A DNA stretch of 64,000 nucleotides from Elmis aenea (Eukaryota; Arthropoda; Insecta; Coleoptera; Elmidae): assembly GCA_947652605.1 (NCBI GenBank), contig OX393584.1, positions 31,049,467 to 31,113,466 of the forward strand, given 5' to 3'. The translations under genes were made by a program, and so were the position numbers. Positions 10,788 through 21,343 of the stretch are shown one piece after another; within the stretch, counting starts at the first letter, position 1, and the number at the start of each line of letters is the position of its first letter. The notes beneath the pieces were generated by a model that made no database searches, was not told where the DNA came from, and saw only the letters and a list, made by a program, of their open reading frames with translations.

Positions 10788-13174
10788 AACCTACAGCTTT
10801 TCGTTGTCATGAACCATTAGTGCTTACTGTGAGAAAATAGTATACAAATATGTATTAGGACTAAATAGTGTTTGACACTTTTACGATACCATATTTTAAA
10901 CAATACATTTGAAAATAAATTTACCGTTAATATCTTAGGAAAGTTTTAAAATGTTAGTTCATCGCGCATTATTTCTAAATCCATAAAATATTCGTAAGAA
11001 AGTCCTAGAAAGTATGAAGCAAATAAACGTCGCAATAATTGTGAGATGATTTATTGTTGCAACGGTAAAATATACCAATTCCCTTTTAGATTTGTTCTAA
11101 GGTGTCGGCAAGTTGCTTTTTCTAATTGAATTATGTAAGTCAGTGAGCATTATGTGGATTACCGAAAAGTTTCAAATATTTGGGTCAGCATGTGACATTT
11201 ATAGTTTGCATAAATTAGAATTCTTTTCGAACGACGATTATATAAATTTACTAGGTACTAAACTCCGATACTTTAAATCGTCTAATTAGCAGAGTGTCAT
11301 AGCGGCGACACAGATGATGTAATGTTGTTTGTTTATTTATAAACTGCGCGATGTCATTGGGATCTGATTTGCAATAGTTGCTTTTTGACGACCCAAGGTT
11401 GGGAACCCCCCACAGCCATTCTCTTTCTACAGAAATCTGTCACTTGTCTGCGATTCTCATTTAATTTTTTTTTTATTAACGGATTTGCCATTGAATTTTG
11501 ACAAACCGACGTTAAATTGCGCACGAGTATATCAATTCTCAAGATGTATAAAAAGCATTGTTAAGTGATTGCGTAACAACTTGATAGTTTTTATCGTGTG
11601 TACGTATAATTTAGTTATGATTTACTTATTATTATAAACGAACCTAATACATACGGCCATTAATCATGTTTACGATACAAGGTTCAAACAAATTTAATTT
11701 AAATTGAAATACCAAAGATAAATAACGTTTTTCTAAATGTCATAACTACTTTAAAATTTATAAACGTACGTAAAAGCAATAAAAGACGAACTAAAATGAA
11801 ATTTTAATTTATTTAGTGTCAGTACGAAATTCGTTCTCGAGACAATACCAAACTAGTTCGAGAAAACCGAACGTTATTTACAAGATGATTGCATATTTTG
11901 TATAGTTTCGTTGTAATGATCGTGTTGAAACACTTAAACTGAGTACATTATGGTTTTATACTTTTTGATTTAGTGGTGTAGCCAAGATTATGAAGCTCCA
12001 GTGGAAAATTAAAAATCCTTCATAATATAAATAGAATAAATGCTACCCAAGGAACATGAACTGTTGCATCACATTTAAATAAAGTACAGCCCTTGCTACT
12101 CATATCTGAATATACCACACACACAAATTGAAAGACGAGTGTCCTTTGTCAAGTTATTGTTTGAAAGGTTAGGACAAACATCAGTTTCTTGCTTTTCGTA
12201 CTTAAGTTTTGTGAAAAATTTTAAGATTGTTTCTTCATGTTATTTTCAAATAAAAGCGCTGTTCAAAAAACGTATTTGGCAAGTTTATCACTTCGTAAAT
12301 TAGACTATCACTATTTAAAAAACAAACACGCACACCTAAATAAAGTCATTTAATGAAATTTTCTCTCAGGAATCTGCCAGTGATTAATATTTATTTTCAG
12401 TTTTTTAATTAAATATATTATTTAGTACCTACTCTTATAATATTGTAAAGTTTTTCTAATTTTGCAAATAACTATTTCTGTTTTCTTAGAACGAGATTTC
12501 TTGAGTCAATAAACTGATTGTACATTACCAAAATTTACGAAGACTTTGGCAACAGTAACATAATTTATTTAAGCCGTTGATTTATAAAGTACACATTATG
12601 AGATAATACATATTCCTCGTAAAAATGTAAACTAGATTGAATTTTTTTACCTGAATAGTTGTTTTTATAACAGGATTTTAAGAATGTTAAACAGAAAGTC
12701 TTGTCAAATGACGTAATTTTATTGCTTTTATTTCTCTCAATTCGATATTTCAGTTAAGGTGTTACAAAACTCAGTTTTAAGCAGAGACCAAGAACAGAAC
12801 GAAAACATTGAACGAAATTAACCGACATTTTTGTAAGATCGAAAACGGATAAATAATTTCCATTGGCCGTTTTATCACTATTTCAATTTTATTTGTTAAA
12901 CACAAACGCGAATTTACCTTCTGTGCTGGGGAGTCTCCACGAGGCAGTAAAAAATCTCACTTGAAATAAGTGAGCTTCACTTTTCTCCATATATTTACTT
13001 GAATATGTATTAACAACTTTATTGTTTATACTTGCAATTTTTTAAGACGAACTATGCTGATTTACATACGAAGTATTTATAATCTGAATACTCTGGATCG
13101 AATAATAGGGTTACCAACACAGTCATTTTGACCTTTAATGAACGTTCTTTGAAAAGTCTTCGGCTCTGAATGTA
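10788..13174. other. AT-rich DNA, faint hAT-like ends only
   Basis: No credible gene. Two short stretches resemble hAT-type ends: minus strand at about 11385-11410 (GGTTCCCAACCTTGGGTCG in reverse complement) and plus strand at about 11972 (AGTGGTGTAGCCAAGATTAT, like CAGTGGCGTAGCCA). Neither has a visible partner end or transposase. Confidence 0.4.
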
Positions 13175-13390
13175 GAAAGAGGGTGGTGACTAAAAAACAA
13201 AAAAGGTTAACCAGAAAGGGCCACAGGAAAAAACAAATAGGTAGACCAAAGAAAAACCTGGCAAGACAAAGTTAAAGAAGCAGCAACGGATAGAAACATC
13301 AAATAGAAAGATAAAAAGCTAGCATAAAACAAAAAAACGTGAAAAAGTCAGCACAACACAACTCAACAATCCTACACCTAACAGTAAAAG
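13175..13390 (+). pseudogene. LINE ORF2 3'-terminal fragment
   Basis: The plus strand reads RKGHRKKQIGRPKKN in one frame, then TWQDKVKEAATDRNIK, then a stop and KDKKLA in another. GRPKK.W.D.VKEA..R.I.W is the C-terminal signature of insect LINE ORF2. Several in-frame stops and one shift break it. The final ~65 bp (AAAAAGCTAGCATAAAACAA, then GTCAGCACAACACAACTCAA) match the end of the fragment at 4141-4400. Confidence 0.78.
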
Positions 13391-14052
13391 AATTCATGGC
13401 TAAATAATAAAAAATATTTGATTAACTTTTTCCCAGTCTTCTAAAACTTCACAATATTAATTAAACAATTATAACAAAAATGTAATACATACAACAGTTC
13501 AGTTTCTTGTACTTATTTCAGATGAACTGAATGCTTCTGATATACGTTATATAAGTTGCTCAATAACTTAGTGAGCAACTTATTTTGAATTTAAAAAGTG
13601 AGCATCTGTAATACCACAACGAGCCTTTTACAATATTAATCAGAAGGTGACTTCATATATGAGAGATTTTACAATGATTAATAATGAATGTGTGAAATAC
13701 ATTAGAGCTGCTTTTTTATTCCAAAATATCCATTAATAAAGCATAATTAAGTGGGCGCAGCTACTTACTGTCACTGCAACACAAGTCGAAATTATATGCC
13801 GTAATCTGTGAAAAAAGAGTGATTTGTATCTTACGAACCATTAATTAATTTCATTCGCATTATTTTAAACTTTTCACTGGATAACTCAAGCACAATCCTA
13901 GAAGAATTATTTGTGATTTATTTACGAGGATGGGCTGAAACGTCCGTGGAATGAAAATGAAAAAAGGGGGAAAAAAGCACATCGAACTATTCCAAAGCCA
14001 ACTTGACGGCCCATAAGAAAAAAACGAAGTTAGGGGTAATATGTCAAAAATG
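13391..14052. other. AT-rich DNA, nothing recognised
   Basis: Only short spurious frames. This is the left flank of the duplicated 61-bp target at 14053. Confidence 0.5.
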
Positions 14053-14113
14053 AAGAGTGATAAAAACATCTAAAACAACAGTTACATTCTACATTAAAAA
14101 GTATCTTAAGAAG
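14053..14113 (+). repeat. 61-bp direct repeat, left copy (target-site duplication)
   Basis: It begins AAGAGTGATAAAAACATCTA and ends ATCTTAAGAAG. The copy at 14464-14524 matches 60 of 61 positions (G versus T at 14101). It directly abuts the satellite insertion. The terminal AAGAAG is also the sequence preceding TTTTAAGC in the satellite monomer, so there is microhomology at the junction. Confidence 0.9.
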
Positions 14114-14463
14114 TTTTAAGCTATTTGCTTTAGTTTAAAGAAAATCGATTTTTTTGTCGAAAAAAGTGCAAAGACTTTTGTACTTTTTCCATTTTTCACG
14201 AAAAATTAAAAGTCATTTTTCAAGCCTAATAATCCTTCATTTTGCCATAAATAACGTGTATAAGACGTCTTAAGCCATCTGCTTTAGTTTAAAGAAAATC
14301 GATTTTTTTGTCGAAAAAAGTGCAAAGACTTTTGTACTTTTTCCATTTTTCACGAAAAATTAAAAGTCATTTTTCAAGTCTAATAATCCTTCATTTTGCC
14401 ATAAATAACGTGTATAAGAAGTTTTAAGCCATTTGCTTTAGTTTAAAGAAAATCGATTTTTTT
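14114..14463 (+). mobile_element. 350-bp satellite insertion (2.2 monomers)
   Basis: Two full monomers and part of a third of the 8176-type subfamily, complete from TTTTAAGCTATTTGC and truncated after AAAATCGATTTTTT. It sits between two copies of a 61-bp sequence that looks single-copy elsewhere in the window, so the satellite appears to have been inserted with duplication of the target. One end at a fixed monomer phase and the other mid-monomer fits LINE-like target-primed insertion with 5' truncation. Templated repair of a staggered break by satellite DNA is an alternative. The internal monomers lack the CTATAGC part of the dyad seen elsewhere (CAAAGACTTTTGTAC). Confidence 0.85.
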
Positions 14464-14524
14464 AAGAGTGATAAAAACATCTAAAACAACAGTTACATTC
14501 TACATTAAAAATTATCTTAAGAAG
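14464..14524 (+). repeat. 61-bp direct repeat, right copy
   Basis: The second copy of the sequence at 14053-14113, with one mismatch, followed by unique DNA (GTACTAATAAAATTG). Confidence 0.9.
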
Positions 14525-14569
14525 GTACTAATAAAATTGTTCTAATGATTAAGACAAAAAAGTTATGAG

Positions 14570-14762
14570 AGAAAAAAGAAATTCGATATTTTCATATATT
14601 TTGCTATAACATCTGAAGTACGAGGAATTTTGTACTTTTAAAAATTGATTGTGGCTCCTCTCCTACTAAGGAATAATTCATTCTAATTTAAACAAACCTG
14701 TATCTCCTATAATACGCGAGATCCCCATGCTGAAAATGTAATCTGGGACACTCTGTATAAAG
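14570..14762 (+). repeat. interspersed repeat ending in GGGACACTCTGTATA
   Basis: It has the phrases GAAATTCGATATTTTCATAT, GCTATAACATCTGAAGTACG, AATTTTGTACTTTT, AAACAAACCTGTATCTCC and a terminal GGGACACTCTGTATA. The reverse complement of 50640-50830 carries the same phrases in order, so these are two dispersed, opposite-facing copies. No open frame; probably a MITE-like or UTR-derived repeat. Confidence 0.6.
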
Positions 14763-15041
14763 ATTGCCAGACTAATAATACTCTCTTAAATAGTTTTTCT
14801 TGCAGGTTGTAGTAAGTTATTTTACTTTAAATCTCGTACCTTTAAACGTAATTGAAGTATTTGTTATTTATTAAAATTAATAATAGTACCAAAAACAAGC
14901 TGGATTTTGAATAATTTAATTTGACTAAAAACAACAAACAACTAAAATTATTAGTACTAACATTAAAAAGATTTAACAATGAACACGGCTAGCTTTAAAT
15001 TTTAATGCTAAGTATTCGAAGATTTGTATCAATTTCTTATT

Positions 15042-15440
15042 TAGGAAGAATATGACAGAATCTACACCACGGTTGCAATATCAACTATGTTGTATGGTAG
15101 CCAGACATGGCTCCTAACAACTAAACACGAGAAGAGACTAACGGCAGCTGAAATTAATTTTTTAAGAAAAATATCAGGAAAATTTAAAAAATGAAGACAT
15201 ACAGAAAAACCTAAAGCAAAAACCAGTAATCCAAAGTACAGAAGAAAAATAGCCAAAATGGTATAGACACGTAGAGAGGATGCCGCCGGAAGCATTGACA
15301 AAAAGAGTAACGGAATCAAAGAGGCATGGGAAGAGGCGGACAGGAAGACTAACAACCAATATGGAAAAAAGAATTAAACAACTAGCCCACGAACGAGGGA
15401 GAACAGGCAAAGAGACGAGGGCGATGATTTTATACCAATA
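15042..15440 (+). pseudogene. LINE reverse-transcriptase C-terminal fragment
   Basis: The plus strand reads RIYTTVAISTMLYGSQTWLL, then TKHEKRLTAAEINFLRKISG, which is the conserved LYGSETW...ER.L.AAE..FLR.I.G block of insect LINE ORF2. After a frameshift it continues as NEDIQKNLKQKPVIQSTEEK, then WYRHVERMPPEALTKRVTE and GRLTTNMEKRIKQLA. The HVERM motif marks the C-terminal domain. It has at least one frameshift near 15190 and a stop near 15255. No reverse-transcriptase palm remains. The minus-strand open frames here are shadows of this fragment. Confidence 0.85.
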
Positions 15441-16299
15441 ACAGATCTTAAAAATTTCGACTCGTGGAATCACACAAGAAGTTGCTTGACGCGTATACCA
15501 CAAAAATAAATTCTATTCCCTATCGTATACAGGTAATGTTTTATTTTGTATCGTGCATTAATTAGAACGTTACAATTCATCTCGTAAACATACATTAATA
15601 ATTTACAACTGATAGTAAATTCTAAATAGTCACAATGAACTTGTTTGTTGAAACGGGAACTAACATGTAAAAGCAATAAAGCGCTTTAGGCGATGCGGTT
15701 ATGGGCGTACTAGTAAAACGCATACTGTATGATGACATGCTGCAGATTGCAGATTGCCGCCGGATTTTTGCGGTGTCCACGGTAAGCATATTACATTTCC
15801 TGGTTCACTGTCAACCGGCTGTAATAGCAATTTGTTGCGGACGTTAATAATCCTAAAAAAAATAATAATCTCTGTACCTGATGAGTATTGGCAAACATGA
15901 TATATCGATGACTTTGGTCGCAACTATGTATGTTTGCAGTTGATTGTGATGTCCAAGTATATATAAACTTGATAATTATATTTGAACAATTTGATAACTT
16001 GATATGCGCAAGTTATATCATATTTCATATCATTGTTTACTAGATCATGTTCATAAGCGTATCCTTTTATCTTCCTTCTCTTTTCTCTCTTTTTGAGGTG
16101 TCCTGTTAATCGTTTTACTCTTTTAACTCCCTTTTGATATGTCTTCTATGTCCTGTTCTCTTTTTCTTTTCAAATCCTCCGACGTATACTCGTCGCTCTC
16201 GAGATTTTTTGTTTCTTTCATTTTTCTCATTGTTTCTTAAATCATGTTTGTAAGCATATAAATTTTTTTCAGATTTTCTTTTGTTTTTTAATGTAAAAA
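15441..16299. other. AT-rich DNA, nothing recognised
   Basis: A strongly pyrimidine-rich stretch lies at about 16060-16290 (CTTCCTTCTCTTTTCTCTCT). It could be the antisense of a decayed LINE end, but no motif confirms this. No gene is supported. Confidence 0.4.
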
Positions 16300-16380
16300 T
16301 ATACAGGGTAATTCATTTGAAATTAAAAAGTTAAGGTAATTTCCGGACAAACCGGAAATTAAACAATTACTAAAATACAC
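16300..16380 (+). repeat. TATACAGGGTAATTCA-ended repeat fragment with hairpin
   Basis: It starts ATATACAGGGTAATTCATTT, a variant of the TACAGGGTGATTCA end seen reversed near 23090-23108 (CTGAATCACCCGATATACA). It contains the perfect hairpin AATTTCCGG-ACAAA-CCGGAAATT at about 16338-16360. Probably the end of a non-autonomous DNA element. Confidence 0.45.
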
Positions 16381-19300
16381 TGTATTAGGTATGTATTTTA
16401 TTTTCGGTTAACATCACTCTGAATTTTTTAAAGGTAGAAAGAAGCATCAATTCAAAATATATTTGGAGTCTACTAAAAGTAAGTCAAACTCAGTTTATAA
16501 AAATGTTTTACAGTTGATTTTTTGATGATTACCACTGGTTTGTTAAGCTTGGCGATTCTTGAATACTTTTACAATAAAAAAATAAAGCATGTGAAAGAGG
16601 TTGTGTTTTTTTAAAGTTCTTATCACAATTATTATAGCGCACTAATTGTTAGCCACATACATAATTGCTGTTGACAATGTACATAAATTTGATATATGAC
16701 GCACAATACCCGTTTAGAGAGAAAAGTATAATGCATTACATCAGATTAAGACTGAGCTGCAGCAATTACTATTTGCAAAAACCTCAAAATCGTATTGTGT
16801 TTCTGAGAATAAATCACGCTAACGTAAGATGAAACGATCTAAATTTTTAAGTAATATCAAGCAGGCATAATAACAAAGCGAGATCAGATATTTCCTTGTT
16901 TCGAATAGCGGTTCATTGTTGGCTCGATATTTATTCTCGTAGGAGGACTTGGTATTTCTTCTTGTCACCTGTGGCTACCAGTTACCTATTCTTTTAGGTT
17001 ACACAATAAGGCATACAATACTCAAAGGCGACAGCGCACATTTATTTTTTCTTTGTTCGAATTTTCTAGTTTTTTATCTTGTCACATCGTACTTTTTATA
17101 TCGCGTTTGCGAGAGCGGTTGGAATATTTAGATAATCACATTTGTTTTCTAAGTGTGCTAGACATTGAAGTTACAAAGCACCTACATTAATTTATAGGTA
17201 GAATTACACAGTTCAAATGTGAATCGTTTGCGACTCACGGTTCTGATGTACGCTCTTACGGTCAACTATGCGACAAGCTTCCCAGGGCAATGGTGAATGT
17301 TCGAATGTTAACATTATTTATGACGGATTTGAAAGTGTCCTTAACTTTTTAATCTACTTAATACCATGTAGTGTACAGAGAACTAATATTTTTCATTACA
17401 TCTTGTTCACTTTACGATCAAATCAATTTCCTTGTTTGATTAATATCGATTGGCAGTATCTTCGGGCTTTGTTTTATATTTTGGAACATGTAGTGACCAA
17501 ACCTTATAAAATAAAAAACTTGCCGATCTGTCTAGTTCTACGAAACACAATTACAAAGAAATTAAATTTATGAGGAATTCGTTCAAATCGAAAGTTTTTA
17601 ACATAGTATTAGTGAATGGCTTTTTGGTCTCTCGTGAGTTCAGTATATGTTGAATGTAGTTAAACAATAAATTCAAACACGAAAAATGACTAAATAAAAT
17701 CACAGTTTCTCTTGCTATTTGTCGACATAGTTGACAATTTTAAATTTAGTTTAGAAAGTGTTCTAGGTGGTAAATCACAAAGCCGTCCCAAGATGGTTAA
17801 CAGGTACATGTGATGGTCGCTGAACTAAAACAATGACCAAAAAATAAAAATTGGTCAAAATACTCAGGTCTTAAAAACTTTCAAAATAATAAACTTGTAT
17901 TTAAAATTGCTTTATCTTTCTATAAATGTAAAAATATACAGCCTGTTCTATTTAACATAACACAGTTGCGACCATTGTCAGCGAAACCGGAAATGATGTA
18001 AAAGTGTGCATATATTTAGATCTAATCGAACTTTATGCGCAGTTTACATGTTTGATATTAGGTTTGTTTAAATAACAAACAAAAAAAAGTAAGTGAGCCT
18101 GATTCAGTTTAACTGGCGCACCCCTAAACTTTGTTATTTTAAAAGGAAACGCCACAGTTAAACTGAACCACTCGATATACACACACAATATAAATAAAAA
18201 TAGTGCATCGAAACATATTCTTCCGTCTTCTTCTTGTTTTTCTATCGCCTTTTATTAAAATGCACTAAAAAGACAAGACGAATTTTCCTAAAACCTTGTC
18301 GCGAGAAGTTCAGAGGTATTTAATTCAACAGAAATAGGATTATTTTTATGTCGAATTAAACATATATGCATGCAAAATTTCAAGTCAAACAATTACGTGG
18401 AAGTGGATCAAACTGAGCAGCAAGATTTGACCTTTTGAAATTTTTCAAGGGGCTCGAAAATCCTAGCCACGTCACCAATAATCTTTTTATATAAATATCT
18501 GGTGTTTTGTTTTGTTTGTTCTTCGTTTACGTTTCATTAACCTGTTTAGTTAGTAAATCTATATTTATAACACAAAAGTGTGAAGACCAGGGGATTGCGG
18601 TAACTCTTAAATTAAACTAAAAACTATAGGTACAGTAATTTTGGTTCGTTAAAGATATATTTGATGCGATTGTATACAATAAAATGTAGTTATTGAAAGT
18701 ATGATTATAATTATCATTGTTATCAAGTTTTTGCATATTATTTAATTGTTTTATTATTATCACAAACTGTGTTTTTTAAGTGCTAAAACGTTAAAACAGT
18801 TAGGTATGTTACTTAGTTTTTCGATAGTCATACGGAATGCAGAGATTTAGAAAATGTAGAAGCATTTTTTATTGGCGTTACAGTATACATAAACTTAGAT
18901 AAGCATCAAGATATAAAAAGTGTGGAAGCCAAGCTAAAGGGAAAAAAACTGTTGGTAAAAGAAATTGTTTAACAATAAATTAAGGTAGTGGTTGTACTTA
19001 AAAATTGTTTCGCTGCAATAATAAGTTTTGGATCTCTTGAGCAAGTTAGCACGCTGTCAATTGCTCTGAAAATTTCTTTTTTTTTTTACTGTAGTGTAAA
19101 CCAAATGTAACCATTAAAAACGTGTGTAGGTAAATGAATTTATAGAGCAATGAATTAGAGCTGTGTTTAATTAAAAAAATTAATAAGCATGTAGCACATA
19201 AACATGCCAGTTCAAAATTAAAATACGGCCAAACGAATGAAACTGCCGCGCTACGAGACGTATACGCAACAGTAAAATATTCCCACAAACTAAAAGTATT

Positions 19301-19887
19301 CCAGTAGTATCGTTTCAAAAGGTATTGCATAAAAACTTGTCACTTCTGATATCGGTACATCCGGGTTTACAAATTATTCGTAGGTATATTAATATCAATT
19401 AAATAGGAATGAACGTTTTAAATGCTAAAGTTAGTGGGATCCTGTTTATCGAATACTTAAAATTGTGTAAATACCTAAAGAGACATATTTTACTGACCGG
19501 CTGTTTCAAAGTCGCTGTGCTCACAAATTTGCATCATAAAGTTCATTTCTACGACACCGTTAAACATATAAAGGTCGATTTTTTTAGATTTAATCAAATT
19601 GTTTAGCTTTTAGTCGGCGTAAAAACTAGTTCCTCCACATAATTGATTTAACTCTGTCATTTGACAAATTGGTACATTAAAGCGTTAGATGTTTTAAAAC
19701 ACGTTTTGGTTATTAATTTAACCAACAAACATCTTACTTTAAATTGTAGTTAAAGTTGAACTACTACTGTTTATTTTCATCAGGTATAACCTAATCAGGA
19801 AGCTGTTTCTATTGTGTAAAAATTAAAGGAATATGTAAACAAACGCTGTACATGTACTTATACATTTTTGGTTTGGTTGGAGTAAAT
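16381..19887. other. AT-rich DNA with two small repeat fragments
   Basis: No gene is supported. The frame at 17268-17573 (plus, 101 codons) has no recognisable motif and is within chance length for this composition. Fragments at 17935-18000 (AAATATACAGCCTGTTCTAT, with GAAACCGGAAATG) and 18110-18185 (CCCCTAAACTTTGTTATTTT, with TTAAACTGAACCACTCGATA) belong to the same broad class as the repeats at 4450, 16300 and 22910. Confidence 0.4.
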
Positions 19888-20362
19888 ACTAACAAGGGAG
19901 GGTCACGACATGTTGTCGCTAGAATCTGATTAAGGCTGTATTTATTGCACCAAGGGCACCAAAACCAAATGGTTTTCATAGTTATACGTGTCACTGGCCA
20001 TTTCCTTCGGAAAAATAGGGTAAAAACTGAAAAATTGGTATAAAAAGGTCATTTTTGCGATCGCGTTGACCATGAAATCGTCAGAGACAAAATCGAAATT
20101 GTCCTATTTATTACCGCGCGCGCATCCTTTGCCAGTAAAATGGTGCAGTTTTTGAAAAAATCTTGAAGGGTTCCGACGGTTTCATGGCCAGCGCGATCGC
20201 AAATATGACCTTTTTATACCAATTTTTTAGTTTTCTCCCTATTTTTCCGAAGGAAATGGCCAATGGTACTCTGCAAAATATTTAGTTTTGATGTTTTTGA
20301 TGCAATAAACACACCCTTGATCAGATTCTAGGGACAACATATCGTGACCTTCCCTGATAAGT
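19888..20362. mobile_element. 475-bp fold-back (MITE-like) element
   Basis: Two ~195-bp arms (19888-20086 and 20168-20362) are imperfect reverse complements around an ~80-bp centre. Shared phrases, reading inward from each end, are GGTCACGA.ATGTTGTC, CTAGAATCTGAT, TTTATTGCA, GGCCATTTCCTTCGGAAAAA, TTGGTATAAAAAGGTCAT and GCGATCGCG. The centre holds CCGCGCGCGC, unusual in this AT-rich region. There is no coding frame. The arrangement is that of a palindromic non-autonomous DNA transposon. I could not identify a family or a clear target duplication. Confidence 0.8.
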
Positions 20363-20440
20363 ACACATGTAATACATGGTGTAAATATAATAACAAAAAA
20401 CAAACAAATCAAGAATTAAACAAGTTCTCGACTTACGTCA

Positions 20441-20723
20441 AAATCGGTCGTATAAGACTACCTAAAATTGAGGAAATTATCTATTTCTAGTTAACAGAAT
20501 GTATTTCTTATGTTGAATTTATATTTTTTGTATATTTTAAAACTTTACGTTACACAAAAGCCAAATTTATTTTTTAAAAAGAGTCTAGAATCCTCTCACA
20601 TAAGAATTTTTTATAACTAAACATTTATTAAATAAAAAAACAAGCTCCTTGTTTTCTCCTGGCGTATAAGATGACCCCCAATGTATTCTGTAGTTAATAA
20701 AGGTCGTCCTATACGCCGGTTTA
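20441..20723. mobile_element. ~283-bp MITE-like element with CGGCGTATAAGACGACC-type ends
   Basis: The left end AAATCGGTCGTATAAGACTA and the reverse complement of the right end, AAACCGGCGTATAGGACGAC, align with few differences. An additional direct copy, GGCGTATAAGATGACCCCC, lies at 20661-20679 near the right end. No coding frame. It may be a deleted DNA transposon; the family is not recognised. Confidence 0.5.
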
Positions 20724-21343
20724 AACGGTATCTTAGTAAGCACTATGACATTGTTTATGAATTTTTATTAGCTGCGTATATAATTAATGTTTTTTGATCA
20801 ATTGCATGTATGCTTATTTAAGAAGCGACTATTTTGAAATAATATTATTATTAAAAAAGTACTACAAACTAATCTGTATCTTTAATCTGTCCTCATTTAA
20901 CGCAGCTTAATTTAAAATGATATTCAATGAAATCTCGAACATAATCGATTCAATATATTTTTTAAAAATTACAAATCACGAAGATTTTAAATATTATAAT
21001 AAGCAATAAATCCATCACAGAAATATTGTTGAGGTCAGTAAATTAATTATTCTTAATTAGATGGTGTTGATCTTAACGATAGTGTAAGCTCAAAAACTAA
21101 TTTATTAATTTTGTACAATAGTAGATGAATTGATACCTGCCTAATTATTTGCGAAATTTACAACGTCACATTGGCTATTTTGAAACAAATAAAGTTTTAA
21201 AATTTCGCAACGATGGCGTTGTAATAGGAGTCTATAAAAGCATAAATTTTTATTAAATATTCAATTGTTGCAAAATTTTATGATGAATAGTTAGTTCTCC
21301 GTAAATATTAAGTTGAAAAAACATATTTAAATATCCAAAAAGA
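20724..21343. other. AT-rich DNA, nothing recognised
   Basis: No gene or repeat is supported. It precedes the 5'-truncated edge of the LINE at 21344. Confidence 0.5.

Noticed and set aside
8150..10810. Target-site duplication around the large 159-bp array.
   Set aside because: I compared the sequence before 8176 with that after 10787 and found no matching direct repeat. The right edge may be deleted.
15062..15503. Minus-strand frames of 97 and 109 codons rich in L, F and S.
   Set aside because: They are antisense shadows of the plus-strand LINE fragment at 15042-15440.
16060..16290. Pyrimidine-rich stretch considered as a polypyrimidine tract or an antisense LINE end.
   Set aside because: No adjoining exon-like sequence and no LINE motif in any frame.
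17268..17573. 101-codon plus-strand frame.
   Set aside because: No motif, ordinary AT-rich residue bias, and no supporting neighbour or repeat.
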